Shown: piece by piece, positions 1-7,311 of the stretch
How the letters are laid out: every line of letters begins with the position of its first letter
Position numbering within the stretch: the stretch's first letter is position 1
NCBI GenBank assembly: GCA_049650345.1
Contig: JBARZY010000021.1
Coordinates: 1 to 26,268, forward strand
Length of the DNA stretch: 26,268 nucleotides
Reading direction: 5' to 3'
Origin: Glaciecola sp049650345
Lineage (GTDB): Bacteria > Pseudomonadota > Gammaproteobacteria > Enterobacterales > Alteromonadaceae
The notes under the pieces: generated by a model
Seen by the model: the letters and a program-made list of their open reading frames with translations, nothing else
What the model was told of the DNA's origin: nothing
Database searches by the model: none
Position numbers and translations under genes: made by a program

Positions 1-207
1 CTGGCCGAAGAGCTAGAAAATTTTTATACCCACTTTGAAAAAACCTTTTTGGCTGCTGGTTTTGTTCGCGCTAAACACCCCGGTGCGATTATGTCGAAAG
101 TACGCCGGATGTTTAATCGTACTCGCCTAGAATCGCAAGAGTTAGCCATATTGCGCGGTATGTTGTCGGCGGTAGATAAAACACTTAGTAAAACCAACGA
201 AAAATAA
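1..207 (+). CDS. trmJ: TrmJ, tRNA Cm32/Um32 2'-O-methyltransferase, C-terminal fragment
   Basis: This is an open frame running in from the left edge to TAA at 205-207. Its 68 residues resemble the C-terminal tail of E. coli TrmJ, with the pattern LxNFYxHFE, then GF.R..HPG, then RRxFxRxRxxSQELxILRGxLS. TrmJ is a SPOUT-family enzyme that methylates the 2'-O of nucleotide 32 in several tRNAs. The catalytic knot lies upstream of the window, so only the C-terminal helical part can be judged. In many gammaproteobacteria trmJ sits just before the iscR cluster, which agrees with the neighbours here. The name rests on recognition of the tail plus synteny. Confidence 0.85.
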   Translation: MAEELENFYTHFEKTFLAAGFVRAKHPGAIMSKVRRMFNRTRLESQELAILRGMLSAVDKTLSKTNEK

Positions 208-246
208 TGCGTACAGCGATGCTGTAAAGCAATATAGAGATAAACC

Positions 247-1068
247 ATGTTTGAACAGATAAAAGAAGACATTAATAGCGTTTTTAGCCGCGATCCGGCG
301 GCGCGTAACAAGTGGGAAGTGTTTTTTAACTATCCTGGTTTGCACGCCGTTTGGTTGCATCGCGTGAGCCATAAGTTATGGTTGTGGAAATTAAAATGGC
401 TTGCGCGATTTGTATCTAATATTAGCCGGTTTTTGACGGGTATTGAAATACACCCCGGCGCAGTATTGGGTAGAAGAGTGTTTATCGATCACGGTATGGG
501 CGTAGTGATTGGCGAAACTGCAGTACTGGGTGATGACGTCACCTTGTACCACGGTGTGACCTTAGGTGGCACTAGCTGGAATGCGGGTAAACGCCATCCT
601 ACTCTCAGTAATAAAGTAGTGGTTGGAGCGGGCGCTAAGGTGTTGGGGCCGATTGTGATTGGCGAAAACGCGCGCGTTGGCTCAAACTCGGTCGTCGTAA
701 AAGATGTGCCCACCAATGCAACGTGCATTGGCGTACCCGGTAGAATTATTATGCCGAAAAAAGATGAAGCAAAAGAAGAGCACGGCACAAACGGCAAGCG
801 TCACAAAATAGCCAAAAAATATGGTTTTGATGCCTACGCCATTGCTGACGATAACCCTGATCCAGTTGCCAATGCCATGGGCATTATGCTTGAGCACGTG
901 CATTTAATGGACGAAAAAGTAGAAGAAATGTGCAAGGTTATTCAAAGTCTTGGCGGCGATGTGTGTTCACAATCTATTCCTAAATTAAACGCGGCCGACT
1001 TCGCCGATACGGGTATATCACCGGTAATGAAGAAAGCGGCGGCAGAGGCATTTGATCCTCAAATTTAG
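247..1068 (+). CDS. cysE: Serine O-acetyltransferase (cysteine biosynthesis)
   Basis: CysE transfers acetyl from acetyl-CoA to L-serine, making O-acetylserine for cysteine synthase in the cytoplasm. The protein has 273 aa: a short helical N-terminus (1-60), a left-handed beta-helix of hexapeptide repeats (about 66-168), and a roughly 100-aa C-terminal tail. Conserved pieces are GIEIHPGA (65-72), IDHGMGVVIGET (80-91) with the likely catalytic His82, and VTLGGT (104-109). Glu67 takes the place of the Asp that pairs with the catalytic His in E. coli CysE; the shorter Bacillus-type enzymes also have Glu. The C-terminal tail (175-273) is charged and not part of the beta-helix. The gene lies 39 bp after trmJ and 122 bp before iscR, so it can feed cysteine to IscS. 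The Shine-Dalgarno is weak; the start fits the family N-terminus. Confidence 0.93.
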   Translation: MFEQIKEDINSVFSRDPAARNKWEVFFNYPGLHAVWLHRVSHKLWLWKLKWLARFVSNISRFLTGIEIHPGAVLGRRVFIDHGMGVVIGETAVLGDDVTLYHGVTLGGTSWNAGKRHPTLSNKVVVGAGAKVLGPIVIGENARVGSNSVVVKDVPTNATCIGVPGRIIMPKKDEAKEEHGTNGKRHKIAKKYGFDAYAIADDNPDPVANAMGIMLEHVHLMDEKVEEMCKVIQSLGGDVCSQSIPKLNAADFADTGISPVMKKAAAEAFDPQI

Positions 1069-1100
1069 CACCTGAAATCAAGTGTAAACCTCAATAACGA

Positions 1101-1125
1101 ATACCCGACTAAAATAGTCGGGTAA
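1101..1125 (+). promoter_or_regulatory. IscR type-1 binding site A (upstream)
   Basis: The core is a perfect inverted repeat: TACCCGACTA (1102-1111), AAA, TAGTCGGGTA (1115-1124). It fits the published E. coli type-1 IscR consensus ATASYYGACTRWWWYAGTCRRSTAT almost base for base. It ends directly before site B. Type-1 sites are bound by [2Fe-2S]-IscR, giving autorepression when clusters are plentiful. No T-tract follows, so it is not a terminator for cysE. Confidence 0.9.
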
Positions 1126-1150
1126 ATACTTGACAATTTTAGTCAGGTAT
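1126..1150 (+). promoter_or_regulatory. IscR type-1 binding site B, overlapping the iscR -35 box
   Basis: ATACTTGACAATTTTAGTCA followed by GGTAT fits the IscR type-1 consensus and directly abuts site A, giving a 25-bp centre-to-centre spacing. It contains the -35 hexamer TTGACA (1130-1135), so IscR bound here would block RNA polymerase. Confidence 0.88.
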
Positions 1151-1157
1151 ATACACT
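1130..1157 (+). promoter_or_regulatory. isc operon promoter
   Basis: The -35 is a perfect consensus TTGACA at 1130-1135. The best -10 is TACACT at 1152-1157 with a 16-bp spacer; the exact -10 is uncertain because the stretch is TA-rich. The predicted transcript starts about 25 to 30 bases before the iscR ATG. The promoter lies inside IscR site B. Confidence 0.7.
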
Positions 1158-1190
1158 TTACGCATTATTCGATATTACAAGGCGCGAGTC

Positions 1191-1670
1191 ATGAAATTAA
1201 CTTCAAAAGGTCGCTATGCAGTTACCGCCATGCTAGACGTTGCTCTGCATGCCAAGCATGGCCCGGTGTCGTTAGCCGATATTTCGCAGCGCCAAGCGAT
1301 ATCGTTATCATATTTAGAACAGTTATTTGCCCGTTTACGTAAAGAAAAGCTGGTGACCAGTGTACGTGGACCAGGCGGCGGTTATCAGCTAGGTAAAACT
1401 GCGAATGAAATCGCGGTGGGCGAGGTAATTCGTGCCGTTGATGAAAGCGTCGATGCCACTCGCTGTCAAGGACAGTCAGACTGTCAAGGTGGAGAGCGTT
1501 GTTTAACGCACAGTTTGTGGCAAGACCTAAGCGACAGAATCACCACGTTCTTAAACGACATTACCATAGGCGAACTAATGAGCCAGCACCACGTAAAAGA
1601 GGTGGCTGGGCGTCAAAACAATAACACGCAGTCTATATTGAACAACATTGAAATAAGCATGCAACCCTAA
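1191..1670 (+). CDS. iscR: IscR, Fe-S cluster-sensing Rrf2-family regulator
   Basis: IscR is the homeostatic regulator of the isc operon. The protein has 159 aa with a winged helix (about 1-80; start MKLTSKGRYAVTAML, wing RGPGGGYQL at 59-67). The cluster ligands Cys92, Cys98, Cys104 and His107 are all present at the same numbering as in E. coli, so cluster sensing should be intact. The C-terminus is Gln/Asn-rich and probably disordered. AAGG at 1179-1182 can serve as the ribosome binding site. It is the first gene of the isc operon, and the two upstream type-1 sites indicate autorepression. iscS begins 12 bases after its stop. Confidence 0.97.
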   Translation: MKLTSKGRYAVTAMLDVALHAKHGPVSLADISQRQAISLSYLEQLFARLRKEKLVTSVRGPGGGYQLGKTANEIAVGEVIRAVDESVDATRCQGQSDCQGGERCLTHSLWQDLSDRITTFLNDITIGELMSQHHVKEVAGRQNNNTQSILNNIEISMQP

Positions 1671-1682
1671 GCGGAGTATATA

Positions 1683-2906
1683 GTGAGTAATATTAATCTA
1701 CCTATTTATTTAGACTATTCGTCAACCACACCGGTCGATCCGCGTGTTGCCGAAAAGATGAAAGAATGTCTTACCAATGAAGGCAACTTTGGTAATCCCG
1801 CTTCACGTTCGCACAAGTTTGGTTGGGTAGCAGAAGAAGCCGTTGATATTGCACGGAATCAAATTGCTGATTTGGTAAACGCCGACCCACGTGAAATCGT
1901 ATTTACATCGGGCGCCACTGAATCTAACAATCTTGCCATTAAAGGCGCGGCTAATTTTTATAGCAAGCGCGGTAAACACATTATTACCTTAAAAACTGAG
2001 CACAAAGCGGTACTTGATACTACGCGCCAACTTGAGCGTGAAGGTTTTGAAGTGACCTACATGATGCCGCAAGCAAATGGCTTAGTTGATATTGAAGAAT
2101 TAAAAGCCACTATGCGCGATGACACGGTGTTAGTGTCAATCATGCATGTAAACAACGAAATAGGCGTAATTCAAGATATTGCTACTATTGGTGAAATTTG
2201 CCGCGAACGCAAAATCATTTTTCATGTTGATGCGGCGCAAAGCACAGGTAAAGTCCCCATCGACTTGCAAACATTAAAAGTTGATTTAATGTCATTCTCG
2301 GCCCACAAAACATACGGCCCTAAAGGTATTGGTGCGTTATATGTGCGTCGTAAGCCGCGTATTCGTATTGAAGCGCAAATACACGGCGGTGGTCATGAGC
2401 GTGGTATGCGTTCAGGTACTCTTGCTACTCACCAAATTGTGGGCATGGGTGAAGCGTTTCGCCTAGCAAAAGAAGAAATGGCGACTGAAAACGAGCGCGT
2501 TAAAATGCTGCGAGACAAACTATACAACGGCATTAAAGACATGGAAGAAGTGTACTTAAATGGCGATTTTGAGCAGCGTGTAGCGCACAATTTAAACGTG
2601 AGCTTTAACTACGTTGAAGGCGAATCATTGATTATGGCGCTTAAAGACATGGCTGTATCGTCGGGATCTGCCTGTACGTCTGCCAGCTTAGAGCCGTCAT
2701 ATGTTCTGCGTGCATTGGGCTTAAATGACGAATTAGCGCATAGCTCAATACGTTTTAGTATTGGTCGCTTTACTACTGAAGAAGAAATTGATTACGTGAT
2801 TGACGTAATCCGCAACTCTATTGGTAAATTACGCGAAATGTCGCCGTTATGGGACATGTTCAAAGAAGGCATAGATTTAGAATCTGTTGAATGGGCACAC
2901 CACTAA
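1683..2906 (+). CDS. iscS: IscS, cysteine desulfurase (GTG start)
   Basis: IscS is a PLP enzyme that takes sulfur from cysteine as an enzyme persulfide and passes it to IscU and other acceptors such as tRNA thiolation proteins. The protein has 407 aa, three more than E. coli IscS. Landmarks are YLDYSSTTPVDPRV (9-22), the PLP-binding Lys209 in SFSAHKTYGPKG, and the persulfide Cys331 in SSGSACTSASLEPSY. The C-terminus WAHH matches E. coli. Translation starts at GTG 1683 behind GGAG (1673-1676). It is preceded by iscR and followed by a 48-base gap with a hairpin, then iscU. Confidence 0.97.
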   Translation: MSNINLPIYLDYSSTTPVDPRVAEKMKECLTNEGNFGNPASRSHKFGWVAEEAVDIARNQIADLVNADPREIVFTSGATESNNLAIKGAANFYSKRGKHIITLKTEHKAVLDTTRQLEREGFEVTYMMPQANGLVDIEELKATMRDDTVLVSIMHVNNEIGVIQDIATIGEICRERKIIFHVDAAQSTGKVPIDLQTLKVDLMSFSAHKTYGPKGIGALYVRRKPRIRIEAQIHGGGHERGMRSGTLATHQIVGMGEAFRLAKEEMATENERVKMLRDKLYNGIKDMEEVYLNGDFEQRVAHNLNVSFNYVEGESLIMALKDMAVSSGSACTSASLEPSYVLRALGLNDELAHSSIRFSIGRFTTEEEIDYVIDVIRNSIGKLREMSPLWDMFKEGIDLESVEWAHH

Positions 2907-2917
2907 TTAGTGGGTGC
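2895..2917 (+). other. Hairpin at the end of iscS
   Basis: GCAC (2895-2898), CCACT (2900-2904), loop AATT, then AGTGGGTGC (2909-2917) can form a 9-bp stem with one bulged A at 2899. It overlaps the iscS stop codon. It has no T-tract, so it is not a typical terminator. It could protect or mark an mRNA 3' end inside the isc transcript; that role is inference. Confidence 0.4.
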
Positions 2918-2954
2918 TTGTTTGTAGCAAAATACTTTAATTGAGGAATTATTC

Positions 2955-3335
2955 ATGGCGTACAGCGAAAAAGTTATCGACCATTATGAGAACCCACGCA
3001 ACGTTGGTTCGTTTGACAAGAACGATCCTAGTATCGCCACTGGGATGGTAGGTGCACCGGCATGCGGCGACGTAATGCGTTTACAGTTAAAAGTAGGCGA
3101 CAATGGTATTATTGAAGATGCCAAGTTTAAAACATATGGTTGCGGCTCAGCTATTGCCTCTAGTTCACTGGTAACTGAATGGGTTAAAGGTAAGTCGATT
3201 GACGAAGCTACCAATATTAAGAATACCGATATAGCGCATGAGCTAGCATTACCACCGGTAAAAATTCACTGCTCTATTTTGGCAGAAGATGCTATTAAAG
3301 CAGCAGTTGAAGACTACAAAAGCAAGCAGTCTTAA
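2955..3335 (+). CDS. iscU: IscU, Fe-S cluster scaffold
   Basis: IscU is the scaffold on which [2Fe-2S] and [4Fe-4S] clusters are built from IscS sulfur, before HscA/HscB-assisted transfer. The protein has 126 aa, near the E. coli length of 128. All functional residues are visible: Cys37, Asp39, Cys63, His105 and Cys106, plus the HscA recognition motif LPPVK at 99-103. A good Shine-Dalgarno, TTGAGGAA (2941-2948), precedes ATG 2955. The following gap to iscA (122 bases) is long for this operon and contains two perfect stem-loops. Confidence 0.97.
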   Translation: MAYSEKVIDHYENPRNVGSFDKNDPSIATGMVGAPACGDVMRLQLKVGDNGIIEDAKFKTYGCGSAIASSSLVTEWVKGKSIDEATNIKNTDIAHELALPPVKIHCSILAEDAIKAAVEDYKSKQS

Positions 3336-3346
3336 TATAGTTACAC

Positions 3347-3394
3347 GATAAACAAAAGTGTTTATCATTTACAGGCGAGCATGAGTTCGCCTGT
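3347..3394 (+). other. Two tandem stem-loops between iscU and iscA
   Basis: Hairpin 1 is GATAAACA (3347-3354), loop AAAG, TGTTTATC (3359-3366), with a perfect 8-bp stem. Hairpin 2 is ACAGGCGA (3371-3378), loop of 8, TCGCCTGT (3387-3394), also a perfect 8-bp stem. Neither is followed by a run of T. They may act in mRNA processing or stability, or as a partial attenuator dividing iscRSU from iscA-hscBA-fdx. The structure is direct from sequence; the function is inferred. Confidence 0.55.
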
Positions 3395-3457
3395 TGTACA
3401 TAAAGCCTTTTAATATAGGCATACGCAACACATAAGCAAGTGACAAGAGAGGTTTTA

Positions 3458-3781
3458 ATGGCAATTACAGTGACTGAATCAGCAGCGGCACGAGCGCGGT
3501 CATTTCTTGAAAACAGAGGCTCTGGTATTGGTCTACGCCTTGGCGTTAAAACCACAGGGTGTTCTGGTTTGGCTTATGTACTTGAGTTTGTCGATGAATT
3601 AGAAGCTGATGACAGCGTGTTTGAAGACAAAGGCGTGAAAGTCATTATTGATGGTAAAAGCTTGGCGTATTTAGACGGCACCGAGCTAGATTTTGCTAAA
3701 GAAGGCCTTAATGAAGGTTTTCAGTTTAATAATCCAAATGTTAACGGCGAATGTGGCTGTGGCGAGAGCTTCACCGTGTAG
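3458..3781 (+). CDS. iscA: IscA, A-type Fe-S carrier
   Basis: IscA is an A-type carrier that binds iron or Fe-S clusters and delivers them to apo-proteins. The ATG at 3458 gives 107 aa, exactly the E. coli length, with the matching N-terminus MAITVTESAAARA and the Shine-Dalgarno AAGAGAGG (3445-3452). A GTG six codons upstream (3440) is in frame but would include the ribosome binding site, so I reject it. The three conserved cysteines are Cys35 (TTGCSG), Cys99 and Cys101 (ECGCGESF). It sits after the two stem-loops and 72 bases before hscB. Confidence 0.95.
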   Translation: MAITVTESAAARARSFLENRGSGIGLRLGVKTTGCSGLAYVLEFVDELEADDSVFEDKGVKVIIDGKSLAYLDGTELDFAKEGLNEGFQFNNPNVNGECGCGESFTV

Positions 3782-3853
3782 TCTCAAGGCTACTTTTATT
3801 ACTATTTACTTTTCGGCCTACGCCACTTTCCACCAAAATAGCGAATTCAAGCA

Positions 3854-4375
3854 ATGAACTTTTTTGTATTATTTAGTTTGCCTGAGGAATATCTAATTGA
3901 TGATATTTTGCTGAGGCAACGCTATGAAACACTCCAGCGCTTAACTCACCCCGACAAATACGCCAATAATTCAGCGCAAGAAAAGCGGATGTATATGCAA
4001 AAAAATGCGCAGGTTAACGATGGTTACCATGTACTATCTTCTCCTGTAGAGCGGGGATTACATTTATTGGCATTACGTGAAGTTGATTTGCCCAGCGAAC
4101 AAGAAACCATTGGCGACAATGCATTTTTGATGGAACAAATGGAGCTAAGGGAGGCACTCGCTGAAGCTGAAACCGAGACCGACTTCGTTTCCGTGGAGCG
4201 TCAACTTAGTGCGATGCAAGCTGATTATACTGATTCAGCAGCGCTGTTACTGGCTGAAAATGTTGATGAAAAGAACATTCAGGCAGCGGTTGTGCTTAAC
4301 AAGTTACGATTTGTGTTGAAGCTGGCGCAAGAAGTAAAACGACAAAAACAATACAAGTTAAACTCGAAAGGTTAA
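3854..4375 (+). CDS. hscB: HscB, J-domain co-chaperone for Fe-S assembly
   Basis: HscB is a DnaJ-type co-chaperone that brings IscU to HscA and stimulates its ATPase. The protein has 173 aa (E. coli HscB has 171). It has an N-terminal J domain (about 1-75) with the HPD motif at residues 32-34, inside LTHPDKYANN, at the same position as in E. coli. The C-terminal helical bundle (about 85-165) binds IscU. Only two bases separate its stop from the hscA start, so the pair is likely translationally coupled. Confidence 0.95.
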   Translation: MNFFVLFSLPEEYLIDDILLRQRYETLQRLTHPDKYANNSAQEKRMYMQKNAQVNDGYHVLSSPVERGLHLLALREVDLPSEQETIGDNAFLMEQMELREALAEAETETDFVSVERQLSAMQADYTDSAALLLAENVDEKNIQAAVVLNKLRFVLKLAQEVKRQKQYKLNSKG

Positions 4376-4377
4376 TT

Positions 4378-6240
4378 ATGGCGTTGTTACAAATAGCGGA
4401 GCCGGGCAAAAGCGCGGCTCCCCACCAAAAGAAAATTGGCGTTGGTATTGATTTAGGTACCACTAACTCATTAGTGGCCATGGTACAAAGTGGCAAAGCC
4501 TCAACCATAGCGGATGAGCATGCACAGCACTTACTGCCATCGGTGGTGCAATACACGCCAAACGCGATAAATGTTGGTACCAGCGCAAAACAAAATGCTG
4601 ATTCAGACTCGGAAAATACCATTGTATCAGTTAAGCGTTTTATGGGACGCAGTGTTCAAGACGTGACCGCTATTTGGCCGCACCTGCCGTATACCTTTGC
4701 CAGCGCGCAAGGCAACCCTGAGTTTGTGACTGCCCATGGCAATGTCAATCCTATTCAGGTGTCGTCGCATATTCTAAAAGCCTTACGCATTCGCGCTGAA
4801 AAAGCCGTGGCCGATGATATCACTGGTGCAGTCATTACTGTCCCAGCTTATTTCGACGACGCGCAGCGTCAAAGCACAAAAGACGCAGCTCAACTAGCGG
4901 GTTTAACCGTATTGCGTTTATTAAACGAGCCTACTGCTGCAGCCATTGCTTATGGATTAGACCAAAAACATGATGGCACAATAGTGGTATTCGATTTGGG
5001 TGGAGGTACTTTTGATGTCTCAATTCTACGTCTGAACAAAGGCGTGTTTGAAGTCAAGGCCACGGCTGGCGATACCGCCTTAGGTGGTGATGATTTTGAT
5101 ATGGCGATAGTGACGCATGCTAGCGAAGCGTTATCGCTTGACCCGAGTTTAGCCAAACAGCACCATCGCCGCTTAATGACCGCAGCAAAGCGTTGCAAAG
5201 AAGCGTTGTCTGATAATAACAGCGCGGCGTTCACGGTAGAGCTTGATGGTAAAGCCTTGAGCTTAGATATTTCGGTAGAGACCTTTAATAATCTCATTGC
5301 TAACCATATCGAAAAAACCATTAGTACGTGTAAAAACGCATTATTTGATGCTGAAATAAGCGCAAATGACGTTCATGAGATAGTCATGGTTGGCGGTTCA
5401 ACTCGTGTTCCCCAAGTACGTGAAGCGGTTGAACAATTTTTTAATAAACCTCCATTAACCAGTATCGATCCTGATAAAGTTGTCGCGATTGGCGCAGGTA
5501 TTCAAGCTGACATTCTTGTGGGTAACAAGCCCGACAACGAAATGTTACTCTTAGACGTGTTGCCCTTATCGCTAGGTATTGAAACAATGGGAGGCTTAGT
5601 TGAAAAAATTATCCCCAGAAATACCACTATTCCAGTAGCACGAGCACAAGAGTTTACTACCTTTAAAGATGGCCAAACCGCCATGATGGTGCATGTACTT
5701 CAAGGTGAGCGCGAATTAGTTGAGCACACACGCTCATTGGCAAAGTTTGATTTGACCGACATTCCCCCAATGGCTGCGGGCGCTGCCCATATTCGAGTGA
5801 CTTTTCAAGTAGATGCCGACGGTTTATTGAGCGTGACTGCCATGGAAAAATCCACAGGTGTGCAGGCTCATATTGAGGTTAAGCCATCGTATGGCTTAGA
5901 AGAAGGTGAAATCTTAAACATGTTGTCGGCGTCTACCGAGCATGCAAAAGACGACATGCAAGCGCGAATGTTAAAAGAGCAGCAAGTTGAAGCATTACGG
6001 GTATTAGAAACTATGTACAGTGCGCTAGAAGCCGATGGCGATACCTTGTTAGACAATGACGAGCGCATGGTAATTAACGCAGCTCTTGAAGAACTTGACG
6101 TGCAATCCAAAGGCGACAATATAGACGCTATTAAGGCGCAAATAGACAAGGTTGATGCATTGAGTCAAGCGTTTGCTAATAGACGCATGGATAAGGCAAT
6201 TAATCTTGCTTTGTCGGGCCAGTCGGTCGACAATTTATAA
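4378..6240 (+). CDS. hscA: HscA, Hsp70-type chaperone for Fe-S assembly
   Basis: HscA is a specialised Hsp70 that recognises the LPPVK motif of IscU and drives cluster transfer by ATP hydrolysis. The protein has 620 aa (E. coli 616). The N-terminus MALLQIAEPGKSAAPHQKK is the HscA-specific leader. Nucleotide-binding motifs are IDLGTTNS (24-31), FDLGGGTFDVSIL (205-217) and VMVGGSTRVP. A substrate-binding domain with LPLSLGIETMGG follows at about 394-505, then a helical lid. No key motif is missing. It is the sixth gene of the isc operon, and fdx follows after 59 bases. Confidence 0.97.
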   Translation: MALLQIAEPGKSAAPHQKKIGVGIDLGTTNSLVAMVQSGKASTIADEHAQHLLPSVVQYTPNAINVGTSAKQNADSDSENTIVSVKRFMGRSVQDVTAIWPHLPYTFASAQGNPEFVTAHGNVNPIQVSSHILKALRIRAEKAVADDITGAVITVPAYFDDAQRQSTKDAAQLAGLTVLRLLNEPTAAAIAYGLDQKHDGTIVVFDLGGGTFDVSILRLNKGVFEVKATAGDTALGGDDFDMAIVTHASEALSLDPSLAKQHHRRLMTAAKRCKEALSDNNSAAFTVELDGKALSLDISVETFNNLIANHIEKTISTCKNALFDAEISANDVHEIVMVGGSTRVPQVREAVEQFFNKPPLTSIDPDKVVAIGAGIQADILVGNKPDNEMLLLDVLPLSLGIETMGGLVEKIIPRNTTIPVARAQEFTTFKDGQTAMMVHVLQGERELVEHTRSLAKFDLTDIPPMAAGAAHIRVTFQVDADGLLSVTAMEKSTGVQAHIEVKPSYGLEEGEILNMLSASTEHAKDDMQARMLKEQQVEALRVLETMYSALEADGDTLLDNDERMVINAALEELDVQSKGDNIDAIKAQIDKVDALSQAFANRRMDKAINLALSGQSVDNL

Positions 6241-6299
6241 CAATCAACACAGTAGGCGCGTTAAGTAACTCGCCACTTTAATTTTCAGGATAATGTAAG

Positions 6300-6638
6300 A
6301 TGCCACAAATAATATTTTTGCCCCATGAAGAACTGTGTCCAGAAGGCGCAGTATTAGAAGCTGATGCAGGCACAAGCGTACTTGACGTGGCGCTAAAAAA
6401 TGGCATTGGTATTGAGCATGCTTGTGAGAAAGTTTGTGCTTGTACCACTTGCCACGTAATTGTGCGCGAGGGCTTTGATTCACTTGACGAATCTGATGAG
6501 CTTGAAGATGACTTATTAGACAAAGCGTGGGGGCTAGAGCCCGAGTCTCGCTTGAGTTGTCAGTCGATTATTAAAGATGAAGACTTGGTAGTAGAAATTC
6601 CCAAGTATTCAATTAATCACGCTTCTGAACAACATTAA
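6300..6638 (+). CDS. fdx: Isc-type [2Fe-2S] ferredoxin
   Basis: This ferredoxin supplies electrons for Fe-S cluster assembly on IscU. The protein has 112 aa. The cluster ligands are Cys42, Cys48, Cys51 and Cys87, in ACEKVCACTTC (41-51) and RLSCQSI, at the same numbers as E. coli Fdx; Cys46 is the extra non-ligand cysteine also found there. AGGA (6287-6290) is the ribosome binding site, 9 bases before the ATG. It is the last isc gene here. The next gene is ndk after 130 bases, so the usual iscX is not present. Confidence 0.96.
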   Translation: MPQIIFLPHEELCPEGAVLEADAGTSVLDVALKNGIGIEHACEKVCACTTCHVIVREGFDSLDESDELEDDLLDKAWGLEPESRLSCQSIIKDEDLVVEIPKYSINHASEQH

Positions 6639-6673
6639 TAAAAAATTGATTAGTGTTTTGCGATTAACTTGCA

Positions 6674-6679
6674 TATAAT
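6674..6679 (+). promoter_or_regulatory. Probable ndk promoter -10 box
   Basis: A perfect TATAAT at 6674-6679 lies in the fdx-ndk gap, 89 bases before the ndk start. At the 17-bp spacing the -35 position reads TAGTGT (6651-6656), which is poor; TTGATT (6646-6651) is better but 22 bp away. An off-by-one TG element precedes the box. I infer a promoter that separates ndk from the isc operon. Confidence 0.5.
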
Positions 6680-6768
6680 CGCGCGCTAAATATATTCATA
6701 CACTTATTATCTTGGTGTGGCTAATTGCTGGCTATATTGAGGCTTATTACAAATAGACAGGATTTATC

Positions 6769-7200
6769 ATGGCTTTACAACGTACTTTTTCGATTATCAA
6801 ACCCGACGCAGTAGCAAAAAATGCAATTGGTGCTATTTATAATCGTTTTGAATCTGCTGGTTTGCGTATCGTAGCATCGAAAATGGTTCACTTGAGCCGT
6901 GAAAAAGCAGAAGGCTTTTATGCTGAACACAAAGAGCGTCCATTTTTTGGTGCCTTGGTTGATTTCATGACATCTGGTCCAGTAATGGTTCAAGTGCTTG
7001 AAGGCGAAAACGCTGTATTGGCAAACCGCGAGATTATGGGCGCAACTAACCCATCTGACGCTGCTGCCGGTACACTTCGTTCTGATTATGCTGCCTCTAT
7101 CGACGAAAATGCGGTTCACGGTTCTGATGCGCCAGAATCAGCGGCTCGCGAAATAGCGTACTTCTTCTCAGATGAAGAAATTTGCCCACGCACTCGCTAA
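6769..7200 (+). CDS. ndk: Nucleoside diphosphate kinase
   Basis: Ndk moves the gamma-phosphate of ATP to other nucleoside diphosphates through a phospho-histidine intermediate and so balances NTP and dNTP pools. The protein has 143 aa, the same as E. coli. Visible landmarks are RTFSIIKPDAV (5-15) with Lys11, the active-site His117 in NAVHGSD, and the family C-terminus EICPRTR. AGGA (6759-6762) precedes the ATG. A strong terminator follows the stop, so it is probably transcribed alone from the promoter at about 6674. Confidence 0.97.
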   Translation: MALQRTFSIIKPDAVAKNAIGAIYNRFESAGLRIVASKMVHLSREKAEGFYAEHKERPFFGALVDFMTSGPVMVQVLEGENAVLANREIMGATNPSDAAAGTLRSDYAASIDENAVHGSDAPESAAREIAYFFSDEEICPRTR

Positions 7201-7215
7201 GCAAACAATAATGTG

Positions 7216-7242
7216 AAAAAGGGAGCTTTGGCTCCCTTTTTT
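7216..7242 (+). terminator. Intrinsic terminator after ndk
   Basis: An A-tract (7216-7220), GGGAGC (7221-7226), loop TTTG, GCTCCC (7231-7236) and six T (7237-7242) form a compact GC stem 15 bases after the ndk stop. The flanking A and T runs can extend the stem. Confidence 0.9.
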
Positions 7243-7270
7243 GCGTAAAAAAGTAAAGAAATTTTATATT
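7241..7270 (+). promoter_or_regulatory. Possible rlmN promoter
   Basis: TTGCGT (7241-7246) and TATATT (7265-7270) are separated by 18 bp. They follow the ndk terminator and precede rlmN by about 40 bases. The -10 matches 5 of 6 consensus bases and the -35 matches 3 of 6. A promoter is needed here because of the terminator upstream. Confidence 0.35.
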
Positions 7271-7311
7271 CAGCGTTATGATAGGCTGAACAATTGGTTA
7301 TAGGTGCTCAC

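Noticed and set aside
1102..1124. Perfect palindrome after cysE read as a transcription terminator
   Set aside because: No T-tract follows, and the sequence matches the IscR type-1 consensus and abuts a second such site over the -35 box.
3440..3457. Upstream GTG start for iscA (six extra residues)
   Set aside because: It would translate the ribosome binding site; ATG 3458 gives the exact family length and N-terminus.
6293..6298. Start-stop pair ATGTAA just before fdx as a regulatory mini-ORF
   Set aside because: It is only 2 bases from AGGA, too close for efficient initiation, and such hexamers are common by chance.
7294..7311. Upstream TTG start for rlmN
   Set aside because: ATG 7312 has a ribosome binding site and restores the E. 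coli numbering of all five functional cysteines.
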